Part shown: in pieces, positions 55,707 to 63,852 of the stretch
Numbering within the stretch: position 1 is the stretch's first letter
Layout of the letters: each line of letters starts with the position of its first letter
From: Gammaproteobacteria bacterium
Lineage (GTDB): Bacteria > Pseudomonadota > Gammaproteobacteria > Pseudomonadales > Pseudohongiellaceae
Assembly: GCA_002706685.1 (NCBI GenBank)
Contig: PALV01000003.1
Location: 68,666 to 132,665, forward strand
Reading direction: 5' to 3'
Length of the DNA: 64,000 bases
The notes under the pieces: generated by a model
The model's input: the letters and a program-made list of their open reading frames with translations, nothing else
Told to the model about the DNA's origin: nothing
Databases searched by the model: none
Made by a program: the position numbers and the translations under genes

Positions 55707-55759
55707 CCGTCTCCCTGAGTCTGGCGGACGTTAGTTTTTACGTGAACCGCAGCGCTGCT

Positions 55760-56839
55760 TCAGGCGCTGCAGGTTCCCCCAAACTCATCACCGCCACCAC
55801 AGTAAGTGTGATGCTGCAGCTGCAGGTGCAATCCATCTGGGTCAGAGAAATACACTTCCGGGGTACCATCCGGCTCTGCACCTCCACGCTCTGGCATACG
55901 CATGGTTACCCAATGCTGCAGTGGGCCAGGCTCGCCGTCGCCGCGCGTCGACAGGCCATACTCGGTCAGCCTTTCCAGCACCGAGGCTACTGTGAAGTTT
56001 TCGATATTTAAACTGACATGATCGATGCGCCCGGTCTGTGCCGGTACACCGTCCTGCATGCCGCCCACAAACATCAGGAACTGCGTGCCATTGCCAAGTC
56101 CCAGAGTCGGGAACTGCGCCTGGAATGCCTGATTCTCCAGTCCGAACAACCTTCTATAGAACTCGTTGCTCAATTGATAGTTGGCGACAAAGGTTGTCAA
56201 ATGGTTGATCTCTCGCAGTTCGATCAGGCCCTCAGTGGGCGCAGGTTCTGGTGTACAGCTTTCGTCACCGGCACCGCAGTCATCCGGGCTGGAAAGTTTA
56301 ATTGGTACACCATCGCGGTCTGCCACAAAAAGTTCGTGATTGTCCGCCAGCATGGTATCACTTTCACCCGGCAGTCGGCGCAGCCAGGTCATATTGGCTC
56401 GCTGCATTGCAGAGGTGCGACTGTCGTAGAAACTGTCTACGGTACGATTGATGCCATGCTCAGAAAGCAGACTCTGCAACTGATAACGGGTGTAGCCGGG
56501 AACTCGCAGACCAAAGTTACTGATATTGGGCTGCTCACCCTCGCGGACCTGAGCCAGCGTGAAATACTGCCCGTCATTGCCTACGCCCAGCGAGACTGTG
56601 TCGCCGATGCGGGTAAGGACAGGACAGCCAAACAGCCCCTGGTAGAATTCTACAGATCGGTCCAGGTCGCTGACCCGGAGCTCAAAACTGTGCAGACCCG
56701 TTGTAGGTATGGGTTGCGCAGCCGCCTGTTGCGCCATTGCGCGCATTGCCAGAGGCATGGCTGGTAATGCCAGCAGCAGGCTGCGCCTGGACATGGCCGG
56801 CAGTTTCAGGTCCTTGGCTTTGTCTGTGTGTGATGCCAT
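55760..56839 (-). CDS. Tat-exported protein with two VOC (glyoxalase/dioxygenase) domains
   Basis: This 359-residue protein begins at the ATG at 56839, with GGAGAG eight bases upstream; an ATG six codons earlier is less well placed. A twin-arginine signal SRRSLLLAL lies at residues 17-25 and ends near MAQQ. Two VOC modules follow: HSFELRVSDLDRSVEFYQGLFG and EINHLTTFVANYQLSNEFYRRLFG, with H, H and E candidates for a metal. VOC enzymes open rings or isomerise thiols. Export by Tat suggests a folded metalloprotein in the periplasm. It stands 33 bases from the ACR3-like gene. Confidence 0.85.
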   Translation of the reverse strand: MASHTDKAKDLKLPAMSRRSLLLALPAMPLAMRAMAQQAAAQPIPTTGLHSFELRVSDLDRSVEFYQGLFGCPVLTRIGDTVSLGVGNDGQYFTLAQVREGEQPNISNFGLRVPGYTRYQLQSLLSEHGINRTVDSFYDSRTSAMQRANMTWLRRLPGESDTMLADNHELFVADRDGVPIKLSSPDDCGAGDESCTPEPAPTEGLIELREINHLTTFVANYQLSNEFYRRLFGLENQAFQAQFPTLGLGNGTQFLMFVGGMQDGVPAQTGRIDHVSLNIENFTVASVLERLTEYGLSTRGDGEPGPLQHWVTMRMPERGGAEPDGTPEVYFSDPDGLHLQLQHHTYCGGGDEFGGTCSA

Positions 56840-56890
56840 TTTAGGTCTCTCCATCATCAGTGTGATGGTTTGAGGATAATCCGCACGAGG

Positions 56891-57877
56891 TCAAGAGTCC
56901 AGCGGACCGGCGCCGCTGCCAGTTGCCGGGTACAACTTATGCGGCACCCACCAGACAAAAAAAGCCAGACCAACCAGCTCTATCAGGGACTGAAAAACAA
57001 CCACCACAGCTGTCAGCTCATACGACTCTGGTAGCGCCAAAGCCAGCGGCAGCACAACAAAGGAATTACGACTGCCCAGACTGAAGGCCAGCACCCGTCC
57101 CTGCCCTGAAGGCAACCTGAACCAGTGACTGATCAGCCTGGAGAGCAGCGCGGCCGCCAACAGAAACAGTACAAAAACCAGCGCCAGCTGCGCCAGAATC
57201 GGCCAGGCTGCAAAGACTGTTCTCACCTGTGCTGCGGCGATACAGAAAACAACCAGTGCCAGAAGTGGTACCGGCAACCATGCCAGGTGACTCAGAAGCA
57301 CAGCGCGTTCGTCACGCCGGCTGCACCAGTGCTCAGTAAGCATGGCAAGAACCAGTGGCAGGACTATCAGCCCGAGAAACGCTGTCACCAGCTCCTGACG
57401 CAGGACATTACCAGCAATGTCATTGTCCAGAAATAACCACAGGTACACTGGCAGCAACAACAACTGCAGCAGCAGACTAAGCGGTGTAAAAGCGATGGCG
57501 TGCCGTGTGTCTCCTCTACCTAGGTGCGTAAATGTCACGAACCAGTCCGTACACGGTACCAGCAGCACCAGTGCAATGCCCAGCTGTACCTCCGGTTGCT
57601 CTGGTGCCAGGCGCATAAGCAGCCATACCACCATGGGCAGCAGGATAAAGTTGCCAATAACCGCAGCTGTCAGAAAACGGCTATCCGAGAAAGCCTGGTG
57701 TAAGGTGGTGAGCGGGACCTGTGTGAAGGTTGTATAAATCAGCACCGCCAACAGGGGCCACAACAATGCCGGCAGCATTGATTCCAGTACGGGAAAATTC
57801 AGCCCTGTCAGCAGCCCGATGCTGATAGCTGACAAGTATAAATAGACCTGGTACTTCTCAAGCGTTTCGCGTTTCAA
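56891..57877 (-). CDS. ACR3/bile acid:sodium symporter-type transporter
   Basis: This 328-residue membrane protein has ten helices. The motif VLLVPCTDWFVTFTHLGRGD with a conserved cysteine, and the later FSLGSRNSFVVLPLALALP, fit the arsenite exporter/BASS superfamily. The start codon is TTG at 57877, overlapping the cytochrome b stop, with AGGCGA upstream. Arsenite efflux is possible, but no arsR or arsC is adjacent, so organic-anion uptake is equally possible. It is second in a cytochrome b561-transporter pair. Confidence 0.78.
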   Translation of the reverse strand: MKRETLEKYQVYLYLSAISIGLLTGLNFPVLESMLPALLWPLLAVLIYTTFTQVPLTTLHQAFSDSRFLTAAVIGNFILLPMVVWLLMRLAPEQPEVQLGIALVLLVPCTDWFVTFTHLGRGDTRHAIAFTPLSLLLQLLLLPVYLWLFLDNDIAGNVLRQELVTAFLGLIVLPLVLAMLTEHWCSRRDERAVLLSHLAWLPVPLLALVVFCIAAAQVRTVFAAWPILAQLALVFVLFLLAAALLSRLISHWFRLPSGQGRVLAFSLGSRNSFVVLPLALALPESYELTAVVVVFQSLIELVGLAFFVWWVPHKLYPATGSGAGPLDS

Positions 57878-58413
57878 AGCATTCGCCTGAATATGCCATC
57901 GCCACGTAGCATATGTCGCAGGGCCGCCGCTATGTGCCCCGCCAGCAACACGGCCAACATCAGCGCGAAAACACCGTGAATAGCAAAAAGCCGTTCTGCC
58001 AGCGCTGTGTCCTCGGGCACTCCCGGCATGGCGGGCAGATAGAAATCACCCACAATGATCAGCGCCGGGTAGGCAGTAACACCAGCCCATCCCAGCAGTG
58101 GGGTGATGATCAGCAACAAATAAAGGCAGTGATGCAGGCTTTTGGCTGCTATCTGCAAAGACCGCGGCAAGGTCGATGGGTACGGCGGGGCACCAACACG
58201 TATTTTCAGGCCAATACGAACCAGCATCAATAACAGGACGGTAAAGCCCAGAGCCTTGTGTGAGCTGTACAGAGTGTCGGTCAGTGAGCCCCAGATATTC
58301 GCTTCCGCCCGGGAGGCCATCCACAAACCGACTGGCAGCAGAGTCAGCACCATGACTGCCATCAACCAGTGCAGCACGCGCCATCCGATCGGATATTTTT
58401 GAACCTGGGACAT
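57874..58413 (-). CDS. Cytochrome b561-type membrane cytochrome
   Basis: This 179-residue protein has four helices. Histidines that could bind two b haems are in WRVLHWLMAVM, LYSSHKALGFTV, KSLHHCLYLLLI and FAIHGVFALMLAVLLAGHIAAALRH. The family (CybB-like) transfers electrons from quinol or superoxide in the inner membrane. AGGAGA is six bases before the ATG at 58413; the longer frame to 58617 lacks a site. The stop overlaps the TTG of the transporter gene. Confidence 0.87.
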   Translation of the reverse strand: MSQVQKYPIGWRVLHWLMAVMVLTLLPVGLWMASRAEANIWGSLTDTLYSSHKALGFTVLLLMLVRIGLKIRVGAPPYPSTLPRSLQIAAKSLHHCLYLLLIITPLLGWAGVTAYPALIIVGDFYLPAMPGVPEDTALAERLFAIHGVFALMLAVLLAGHIAAALRHMLRGDGIFRRML

Positions 58414-58453
58414 GTACGTCTCCTGCTTCGCGGTGAACTTGCCGGGCACTCGC

Positions 58454-59428
58454 CTATCGCCGGGGTTCGGAGGCGATTCGCTGCAGCAGTATCTGGCAGA
58501 TTTTCTCACCATGAGTATTCTGGGGAAAGTGGCCGGCATCCGGCAAAGGATCAAAACTTGCGCCCAACTGGCTTGCCCACTCGCGTCCCCATGTTTCTGT
58601 GAATACGTCATCCGCACAGCCCCAGATGAAATACACCGGCTTCTGCCAGTTCAACAGCAACCGATAATGCAACGCCTGCGCAGCGGCATTGCCGCTTTGG
58701 TAGTCCAGTGCCGGAATCGAAAGCGGGAACCGACGGTAGCCGTTAAAAGCCTCATCGGGCAACCCCCGATAGGGCGCGGAGAATCCTCGATACATTCTCT
58801 GGGCGCCTTCTTCAAGCGGCGGTGTTTTGCCATTGACCAGCGCAGGTATAACAATGTCACGTGGCGCCAGCCCACTGCTTAGCAACAACAGCAGCGCGAC
58901 ATCGGGACAGGGTCGATCGAACAGTCCACCTGAGCGCCAGTGGTTGAACCACTTTCGGATACCGTCTGAATAGTGAAACTCAGGATGGTGCAGCCAGGTA
59001 TTCATGATCAACAGCCTGTCAAAGCGCTCGGGCATCATTGCCGCCTGCGCCAGACCAGTCGGGCCACCCCAGTCCTGACACACCAGAGTGATGCGCTGCA
59101 GATCAAGCTCGGTAATCAGACTGGTGAGGACTTCGGTATGCCTGGCAATGGTATACCAGTGAGGGTCGACGGGTTTGTCGGAGCGCCCGAATCCCAGATG
59201 GTCAGGTGCTATGCAGCGGTATCCAGCAGCCACCAGTAATGGAATCATGTCTCGGTACAGGTAAGACCAGGTCGGCATGCCATGCATCAACAGCATTACC
59301 GGGCCATCGCGCGGGCCTTCGTCAATATAGTGCTGCCGGAGATCCTGCCACTGGTGGTAGTGCGGCTCAAACGGAAAATCGTTCAAGTCGGCAAAGTTGG
59401 CATCGGGTGTTCGGATAAACTCTGTCAT
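58454..59428 (-). CDS. Haloalkane dehalogenase-like alpha/beta hydrolase
   Basis: This 324-residue protein has the oxyanion region LLMHGMPTWSYLYRDMIP, the nucleophile D119 with halide-binding W120 in CQDWGGPTG, an acidic residue candidate in CADDVF, and the base histidine in DAGHFPQ. The layout resembles DhlA subfamily I. It would remove halide from short haloalkanes or hydrolyse an ester or epoxide. The methionine in HGMP replaces the usual glutamate or asparagine (HGEP/HGNP), so activity on halides needs proof. GGAG lies about ten bases before the ATG. Confidence 0.8.
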   Translation of the reverse strand: MTEFIRTPDANFADLNDFPFEPHYHQWQDLRQHYIDEGPRDGPVMLLMHGMPTWSYLYRDMIPLLVAAGYRCIAPDHLGFGRSDKPVDPHWYTIARHTEVLTSLITELDLQRITLVCQDWGGPTGLAQAAMMPERFDRLLIMNTWLHHPEFHYSDGIRKWFNHWRSGGLFDRPCPDVALLLLLSSGLAPRDIVIPALVNGKTPPLEEGAQRMYRGFSAPYRGLPDEAFNGYRRFPLSIPALDYQSGNAAAQALHYRLLLNWQKPVYFIWGCADDVFTETWGREWASQLGASFDPLPDAGHFPQNTHGEKICQILLQRIASEPRR

Positions 59429-59452
59429 ACCCGCTTTATCTCCACTCGTTTA

Positions 59453-60307
59453 TCAAGTCGTGACAGTATCAGCCTCCTGCAGATTCTGCACGATTTCCCA
59501 TGCCTGTACCACGGCCTTGCGGCTCTCTCCCCAACGATACCCGCCAAGGGCACCACTCTGCTGAATGACCCGGTGGCAGGGAATCAACAGGGCAACCGGA
59601 TTGGCACCAATTGCGCTGCCGACCGATCTGGCTGATTTTGGCGCCCCTATTGACGCAGCTAACTGTCCGTAGCTGGCCAGTTCACCGTACGAAATGTTCA
59701 GCAAAGCGCGCCAGACTGCGAGCTGAAAATTGGTGCCACTGACGTGCAGGGAAAGCGGGAGGTTGCTGGGCGCCGGCGCTTGCCGAAAAAAGCTTTCAAT
59801 CACATGTTGTGTCGCGGTCACATCCTCAATGATGGCACTCTTTGGCCAATCCTTTTGCAGACGTGACAACAGCTGCGACTCTGGTTCATGGTCGACAAAT
59901 GCCATTCGGCACACACCACGCGGGGTAGCCGCAACAAACAGCTGTCCAAGTGGACTGTCGTGCACACCATAACGGATACACAGCTGCTCTCCGCCGCTTC
60001 TGAACTCTCCCGGCGTCACCGCCTCCAGTTGCACAAAATGATCGTGCAGGCGGGAACTGCCACTCAGCCCCAGATCAAGCGACACATCCAGCAGAGAGCG
60101 TCGCTGTCTCAGCAAGTACTTGCCACGCTCCAGCGTCACTGTCTGCAAAAAACGTTTTGGTGAAATGCCTGCCAGTCGACTGAACTGACGCTGAAAATGA
60201 TAGGGACTCAGGTTCACGTGTGCTGCCACAGTTTCCAGGCTCGGCTGGTCTGTCGCATGCTCTACAATATAGGTCATGGCACGTGCTATTCGGTCATAAT
60301 CGGACAT
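59453..60307 (-). CDS. AraC-type HTH fused to methylguanine-DNA methyltransferase (Ada-like, no N-domain)
   Basis: This 284-residue protein has an AraC helix-turn-helix at about 5-100 (QPSLETVAAHVNLSPYHFQRQFSRLAGISPKRFL) and a C-terminal O6-methylguanine methyltransferase with active cysteine C244 in LLIPCHRVIQQSG. The N-terminal zinc domain of E. coli Ada, which accepts phosphotriester methyl groups, is missing. It therefore probably repairs O6-methylguanine and may regulate genes by a different trigger. GAGGCAGC precedes the ATG. It lies between the DUF998 gene and the dehalogenase-like gene. Confidence 0.92.
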   Translation of the reverse strand: MSDYDRIARAMTYIVEHATDQPSLETVAAHVNLSPYHFQRQFSRLAGISPKRFLQTVTLERGKYLLRQRRSLLDVSLDLGLSGSSRLHDHFVQLEAVTPGEFRSGGEQLCIRYGVHDSPLGQLFVAATPRGVCRMAFVDHEPESQLLSRLQKDWPKSAIIEDVTATQHVIESFFRQAPAPSNLPLSLHVSGTNFQLAVWRALLNISYGELASYGQLAASIGAPKSARSVGSAIGANPVALLIPCHRVIQQSGALGGYRWGESRKAVVQAWEIVQNLQEADTVTT

Positions 60308-60334
60308 GATGCTGCCTCAGTGTACTTTACAGCA

Positions 60335-60964
60335 TCATCGTAAATTCATTGCCTCGCCAGACCGACCCGAATCTTGCTGTCTTGTTATACACCACCAGGC
60401 AGATGCCAACAGCAAGCCAAAGACTGTCCATTCTGCCAGACGCTGCAGCAGACCACGCCACTCATAAAGCCCAGGGTCAGCCATCATGCCAAACAGTGTC
60501 AACCAGACCATGGCGGCGGCCACCCAGACAACACGCATGAATTTTGATATACGTGGGGTAAAAGCCAAAAGCACCAAGGCCACGCTGGTTGTCAGGTATG
60601 TCACTATGGCAAGCGCGTTGTGAATCATCTGACTGACACTGCCTTCGGCCGGGCAACCGATGTCGCAGGGCGCAAGCGCCGATCCAAGGTAAGCAATCGG
60701 CTCTGATAACAGCAGCCAGTACCCCAGGCGGCTGACGCCCTGCACAGGGACCACCGGAGCGGCGGCAACAAGCAGTGCCGCCGACAGGACGGCAAAAGGC
60801 ACAAAACCAAACCAGCCAATCAACGACGCATACGGGGTGCCGGCCGCGTTGAGTTCGCTGATGTATTGTCCAAGGTGAGAGTACCCCGGTTTAAGGAGGG
60901 CGCCACCAAACAGCATGATAAGGTAACTTGCAACCACCGCCACGATCAGCCAGCGCTTATTCAT
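60335..60964 (-). CDS. DUF998 family membrane protein
   Basis: This 209-residue protein has six hydrophobic helices with GHLGQYISELNAAGTP in place of the typical first loop: LKPGYSHLGQYISELNAAGTPYA, then ALAPCDIGCPAEGSVSQMIHNALAIVTYL, which matches DUF998. The function of the family is unknown. AAGGATAGAAT lies before the ATG. It sits 27 bases before the Ada-like gene and may share its transcript; the upstream neighbour ends 63 bases away. Confidence 0.78.
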   Translation of the reverse strand: MNKRWLIVAVVASYLIMLFGGALLKPGYSHLGQYISELNAAGTPYASLIGWFGFVPFAVLSAALLVAAAPVVPVQGVSRLGYWLLLSEPIAYLGSALAPCDIGCPAEGSVSQMIHNALAIVTYLTTSVALVLLAFTPRISKFMRVVWVAAAMVWLTLFGMMADPGLYEWRGLLQRLAEWTVFGLLLASAWWCITRQQDSGRSGEAMNLR

Positions 60965-61026
60965 ATTCTATCCTTTTAACAATCAGTCCAACTTGATTTT
61001 GTGTGGCTGACAAGGGCTTAACCACT

Positions 61027-61674
61027 CTAGTTCTGGAACGCTTCATCGCCATAGTCCGGGCACGACTGAACAGTCGTCGGATCGAGGGCCTGACGGCGAC
61101 TGTCAGCGACCCAGCATTCGTCAAAGATGGAACAGTAACAGTAGGAGATGGAATTCTCAGGGTTTGCAATCATGGCCTGAAACTGCCGCGCGAGATTCTG
61201 ATCCGTCACAGTTATAAGGTCTCGTCGCACGCCCGGACTCAGCACGCGATCACTCAGGGTGCTTCTGCCGACCTGCTCATTCAGTTCTCCACCCAACTGC
61301 GTCACTACCTGCTCCCAGTCACGCATTGCCTGTCCATCCAGAACAACACGCACCGAGCGCACCAATGCCGGCCCGACCCCGGAGTTGGTCACCGACAGCA
61401 TGAAGCCAGCTCTATCGCCGGTATCGTAGTCTTCAACAGACAGCTGCACGAAAGGCCATACCGCGGCTGCTGTCTGCTGGCGGACTGCCTGCGACTCCGT
61501 CAATGCCGCATAAAGCGCCAGGACTGCGATAAAAACGCCTACAACAGATAACACTGTCTGCCAGAATGACAGGCGAACCAGGCGCTGCTCCGTTCCGCTG
61601 AGACCTGAATCAGGGTCTGGCGAAGGTGTATCAGCAGCGTGCGGAGCCTTGTCGTCTTCATCTTGAGGGTTCAC
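61027..61674 (-). CDS. Single-pass membrane protein of unknown function
   Basis: This 215-residue protein starts at GTG 61674. An acidic N-terminus (PQDEDDKAPHAADTPSPDPD) is followed by one helix (SFWQTVLSVVGVFIAVLALYAAL) and a domain with VWPFVQLSVEDYDTGDRAGFMLSVTNSGVGPALVRSVRVVLDG, which reads as a beta-sandwich. The C-terminal part has CYCSIFDECWVADSR and a further cysteine. I recall similar proteins as unannotated. It has no close neighbour on the same transcript that suggests a role. Confidence 0.68.
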   Translation of the reverse strand: MNPQDEDDKAPHAADTPSPDPDSGLSGTEQRLVRLSFWQTVLSVVGVFIAVLALYAALTESQAVRQQTAAAVWPFVQLSVEDYDTGDRAGFMLSVTNSGVGPALVRSVRVVLDGQAMRDWEQVVTQLGGELNEQVGRSTLSDRVLSPGVRRDLITVTDQNLARQFQAMIANPENSISYCYCSIFDECWVADSRRQALDPTTVQSCPDYGDEAFQN

Positions 61675-61718
61675 GTTCAGGTCACTTCCCTTTCCATGTT
61701 CTCATTCTGCCGGCTTGA

Positions 61719-62030
61719 TCAACCTGCTGGCTGAAACCAGAACTCCACTTCATCCGTTTCCACATTAAATGTTGCTGAATGTTCGGCATGAGCAGGCACG
61801 TGATACCAATCGCCGGGGCCAAAGCGTTCGCTTGTTCCATTCATGCTCAGGATCAGCTCACCCCGCGTGATGACACCATAATTGTCCGTGTCGTGGGTAT
61901 GCGGCGGGATGGTGGTACCAGCCGGGTAGGATGCAAACAGCACATCAGCACCGTCTGCTTTGAGTTTGTAGGCGTCAAATCTGCCATCGTACAACGGCAG
62001 CTGTTTGACTCGGTTGGGGTATTTCCCTGA
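61719..62030 (-). CDS. Small cupin-domain protein
   Basis: This 103-residue protein has the two cupin motifs: TIPPHTHDTDNYGVITRGELIL, with histidines H44 and H46 and an N in place of the usual second histidine, and PGDWYHVPAHAEHSATF. It would bind a metal and a small ligand. The start at 62030 is preceded by GGGG at eight bases; a GTG at 62051 is also open. It ends 44 bases before the preceding single-pass protein gene. Confidence 0.82.
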   Translation of the reverse strand, partial: SGKYPNRVKQLPLYDGRFDAYKLKADGADVLFASYPAGTTIPPHTHDTDNYGVITRGELILSMNGTSERFGPGDWYHVPAHAEHSATFNVETDEVEFWFQPAG

Positions 62031-62138
62031 CATGGCGGCGGCCCCGGTCACAGATTCAGCATCGAGCTTACACCGAATTTAACTCATAGTTAACCAGATC
62101 AATCCCTGTACTGCATTCTCAAAGTCTCGGACTGATTC

Positions 62139-62747
62139 TCAACTGGCTGGCTTGCGGGCCACTATCTGAAAAATGTGCCAGTCATGAGGAACGCCACCGG
62201 CAGTCTTGCCGCCTGAACGATGCACCTTAAACCGCAGCACTTCGTAGGGTTTGAGCAGACCCTCGACCTCCGATTGATCGAATGCTGAGACATGCGACCA
62301 GAACACGCTGGGGTTGTCTCCCGCTTGCGCCATGGTATCTTCTCGCCCCAGCAAAGATCCGCAGAATATTCCACCTGGCAGCAGGCATTCGAAGATATTA
62401 TCCCAGACTGTGTTGAAATGATCTGGTGGGCAAAAGAACAGACTGGCGTCTGCCACTACCAATGACGCTGCCGGATAGTCAAACGTCTCAAACGATGCCT
62501 TGGACAGGACCACGTTTTTTGACCCCTTGAATCGACCCTGGCAGACTGACAGCGCCTGATCATCCACATCAAATGCGTAGACGCGAAACCCGCTATCCAA
62601 TAAATAACTGATGTCTGCGCCAGCGCCACAACCGCAATCAATGGCGGCTCTGGCGCCGTCGATTCTGCTGACAGCAAACTTCAGGTCTTCCCGTGTCGGG
62701 CGATCCCTGGTTGATTCCAGGTAGTGGGAAATGGCTGTATCAGACAT
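62139..62747 (-). CDS. Class I SAM-dependent methyltransferase
   Basis: This 202-residue protein has motif I AIDCGCGAGADISYLLDSG and the acidic D of FRVYAFDVDDQAL. The motif IV region VADASLFFCPPDHFNTVW and LLPGGIFCGSLLG follow. It resembles TehB-like small methyltransferases. Substrate unknown. AGGTCTGCTC precedes the ATG. It is 22 bases downstream of the XRE regulator stop and may be transcribed with it. Confidence 0.85.
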   Translation of the reverse strand: MSDTAISHYLESTRDRPTREDLKFAVSRIDGARAAIDCGCGAGADISYLLDSGFRVYAFDVDDQALSVCQGRFKGSKNVVLSKASFETFDYPAASLVVADASLFFCPPDHFNTVWDNIFECLLPGGIFCGSLLGREDTMAQAGDNPSVFWSHVSAFDQSEVEGLLKPYEVLRFKVHRSGGKTAGGVPHDWHIFQIVARKPAS

Positions 62748-62769
62748 GAGCAGACCTGTTTCGCGAGCC

Positions 62770-63228
62770 TTATAACCTGCGACCCAGCTTGCGCTCGGCC
62801 AGCCGGCGCTCCCAGCCGGGACTCATAAAGCTGATCACTTCAAAAGCAATCAGGCCCTGCACAACAAGCCCGGCGCCAAGACCGGCAAAAATAATATAAA
62901 CCACCGGCTCACCGTGGAAAGCAACCAGAAATACAGCCGCCAGCACCACATAGGTCACCAGAAACTCATAAAATTCTTTCATTCTTTTGGCGTAAAGCAA
63001 TGCCTGTTGTTCATCTGCTTTCAATTGTGAATCGTCCTGCATGGGTTTTTCCTCCGCTAGTAAATGAGATAGATCCACCTCAAACACGGAAGCAAGTGCC
63101 TTGCATGTCTCCATACTCGGCCTATGACCCTGCTCAATACGCTGAATTGTTCGCGTCGTCACACCTGCCATTTCAGCCAGCTGGCTTTGCGACCATCCAT
63201 TTTTCAGGCGTAATTTCCTGATAATCAT
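62770..63228 (-). CDS. XRE-type HTH regulator with C-terminal two-helix membrane domain
   Basis: This 152-residue protein has a helix-turn-helix at about 5-58 (KNGWSQSQLAEMAGVTTRTIQRIEQGHRPSMETCKALA) and then a 2TM region (FYEFLVTYVVLAAVFLVAF and VVYIIFAGLGAGLVVQGLIAFEVI), ending in a basic tail. A DNA-binding domain joined to a membrane domain suggests a regulator held at the membrane and released or rearranged by a signal. AGGACTGTGTA precedes the ATG. It is upstream of the methyltransferase gene, which is the obvious target candidate. Confidence 0.85.
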   Translation of the reverse strand: MIIRKLRLKNGWSQSQLAEMAGVTTRTIQRIEQGHRPSMETCKALASVFEVDLSHLLAEEKPMQDDSQLKADEQQALLYAKRMKEFYEFLVTYVVLAAVFLVAFHGEPVVYIIFAGLGAGLVVQGLIAFEVISFMSPGWERRLAERKLGRRL

Positions 63229-63412
63229 TACACAGTCCTATTGGGGGCCGGTTGAAGCCCTGCTGAGTCCGTATCACTGCTTGAGGCAATGCAAGACTGG
63301 GCAAATTTCTTTTCAATTAAAACGACACAAACACGAAATCATGACGAAATTAACGCGACACTTCTTTTATTTCAAAACCTTAGCAGCACAACGTTGTTGG
63401 CTTCGTGCCAAT

Positions 63413-63820
63413 TCAAGAGCCGTGCTCCGCCTCAAGACGCTGCCGGATATCCTCGTAAGACGCCCGCACCAGCTTAAGCAGCGCGTCCTCATCAACACTG
63501 AATTTTGGTGAAAGCTTTACATGACGCATGAACTTACCGGTGCCAACCAGTAGCCCGTCCGGGTCAGGCAGTTCAACACCATGAAAAAAGCCCAGATTGA
63601 CATGCGCTTTAAACACATCAACGTAAGCGAATGCAGCCTTGTTGACACAGGTCGTTGGCTGGTTGTCATGCAGCACCTCGGTAACGTCATCGCCACACAT
63701 GCGCAATGCGTTGAACCATTTCAGGGCAATGCTGCCCAGTTCGCTGTCATGATCCTCAAACCAAAGCCTGACCTCAGGGTGGCCTTTCTCTGCGCTCCTG
63801 AGTCTGAAGAGCCCTCTCAC
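63413..63820 (-). CDS. DUF1801 family protein
   Basis: This 135-residue protein starts with GTG at 63820 (GGGAG seven bases upstream). KAAFAYVDVFKAHVNLGFFHGVELPDPDGLLVGTGKFMRHVKL is the conserved block I associate with DUF1801/YdhG-like proteins. The family has no firm function. It is 32 bases after a partial SpoIIAA-like gene. The 184 bases between this gene and the XRE gene (63229-63412) show no gene or clear terminator; A/T-rich sequence at 63300-63380 probably holds the promoter of the XRE gene. Confidence 0.78.
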   Translation of the reverse strand: MRGLFRLRSAEKGHPEVRLWFEDHDSELGSIALKWFNALRMCGDDVTEVLHDNQPTTCVNKAAFAYVDVFKAHVNLGFFHGVELPDPDGLLVGTGKFMRHVKLSPKFSVDEDALLKLVRASYEDIRQRLEAEHGS

Positions 63821-63852
63821 GATTCAACTCCCACCCTGTTACGCGACTTGGC

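Noticed and set aside
55749..55770. GCAGCGC/GCGCTGC repeat at the end of the VOC gene as a terminator
   Set aside because: It overlaps the last codons of the gene and no T-run follows on the minus strand.
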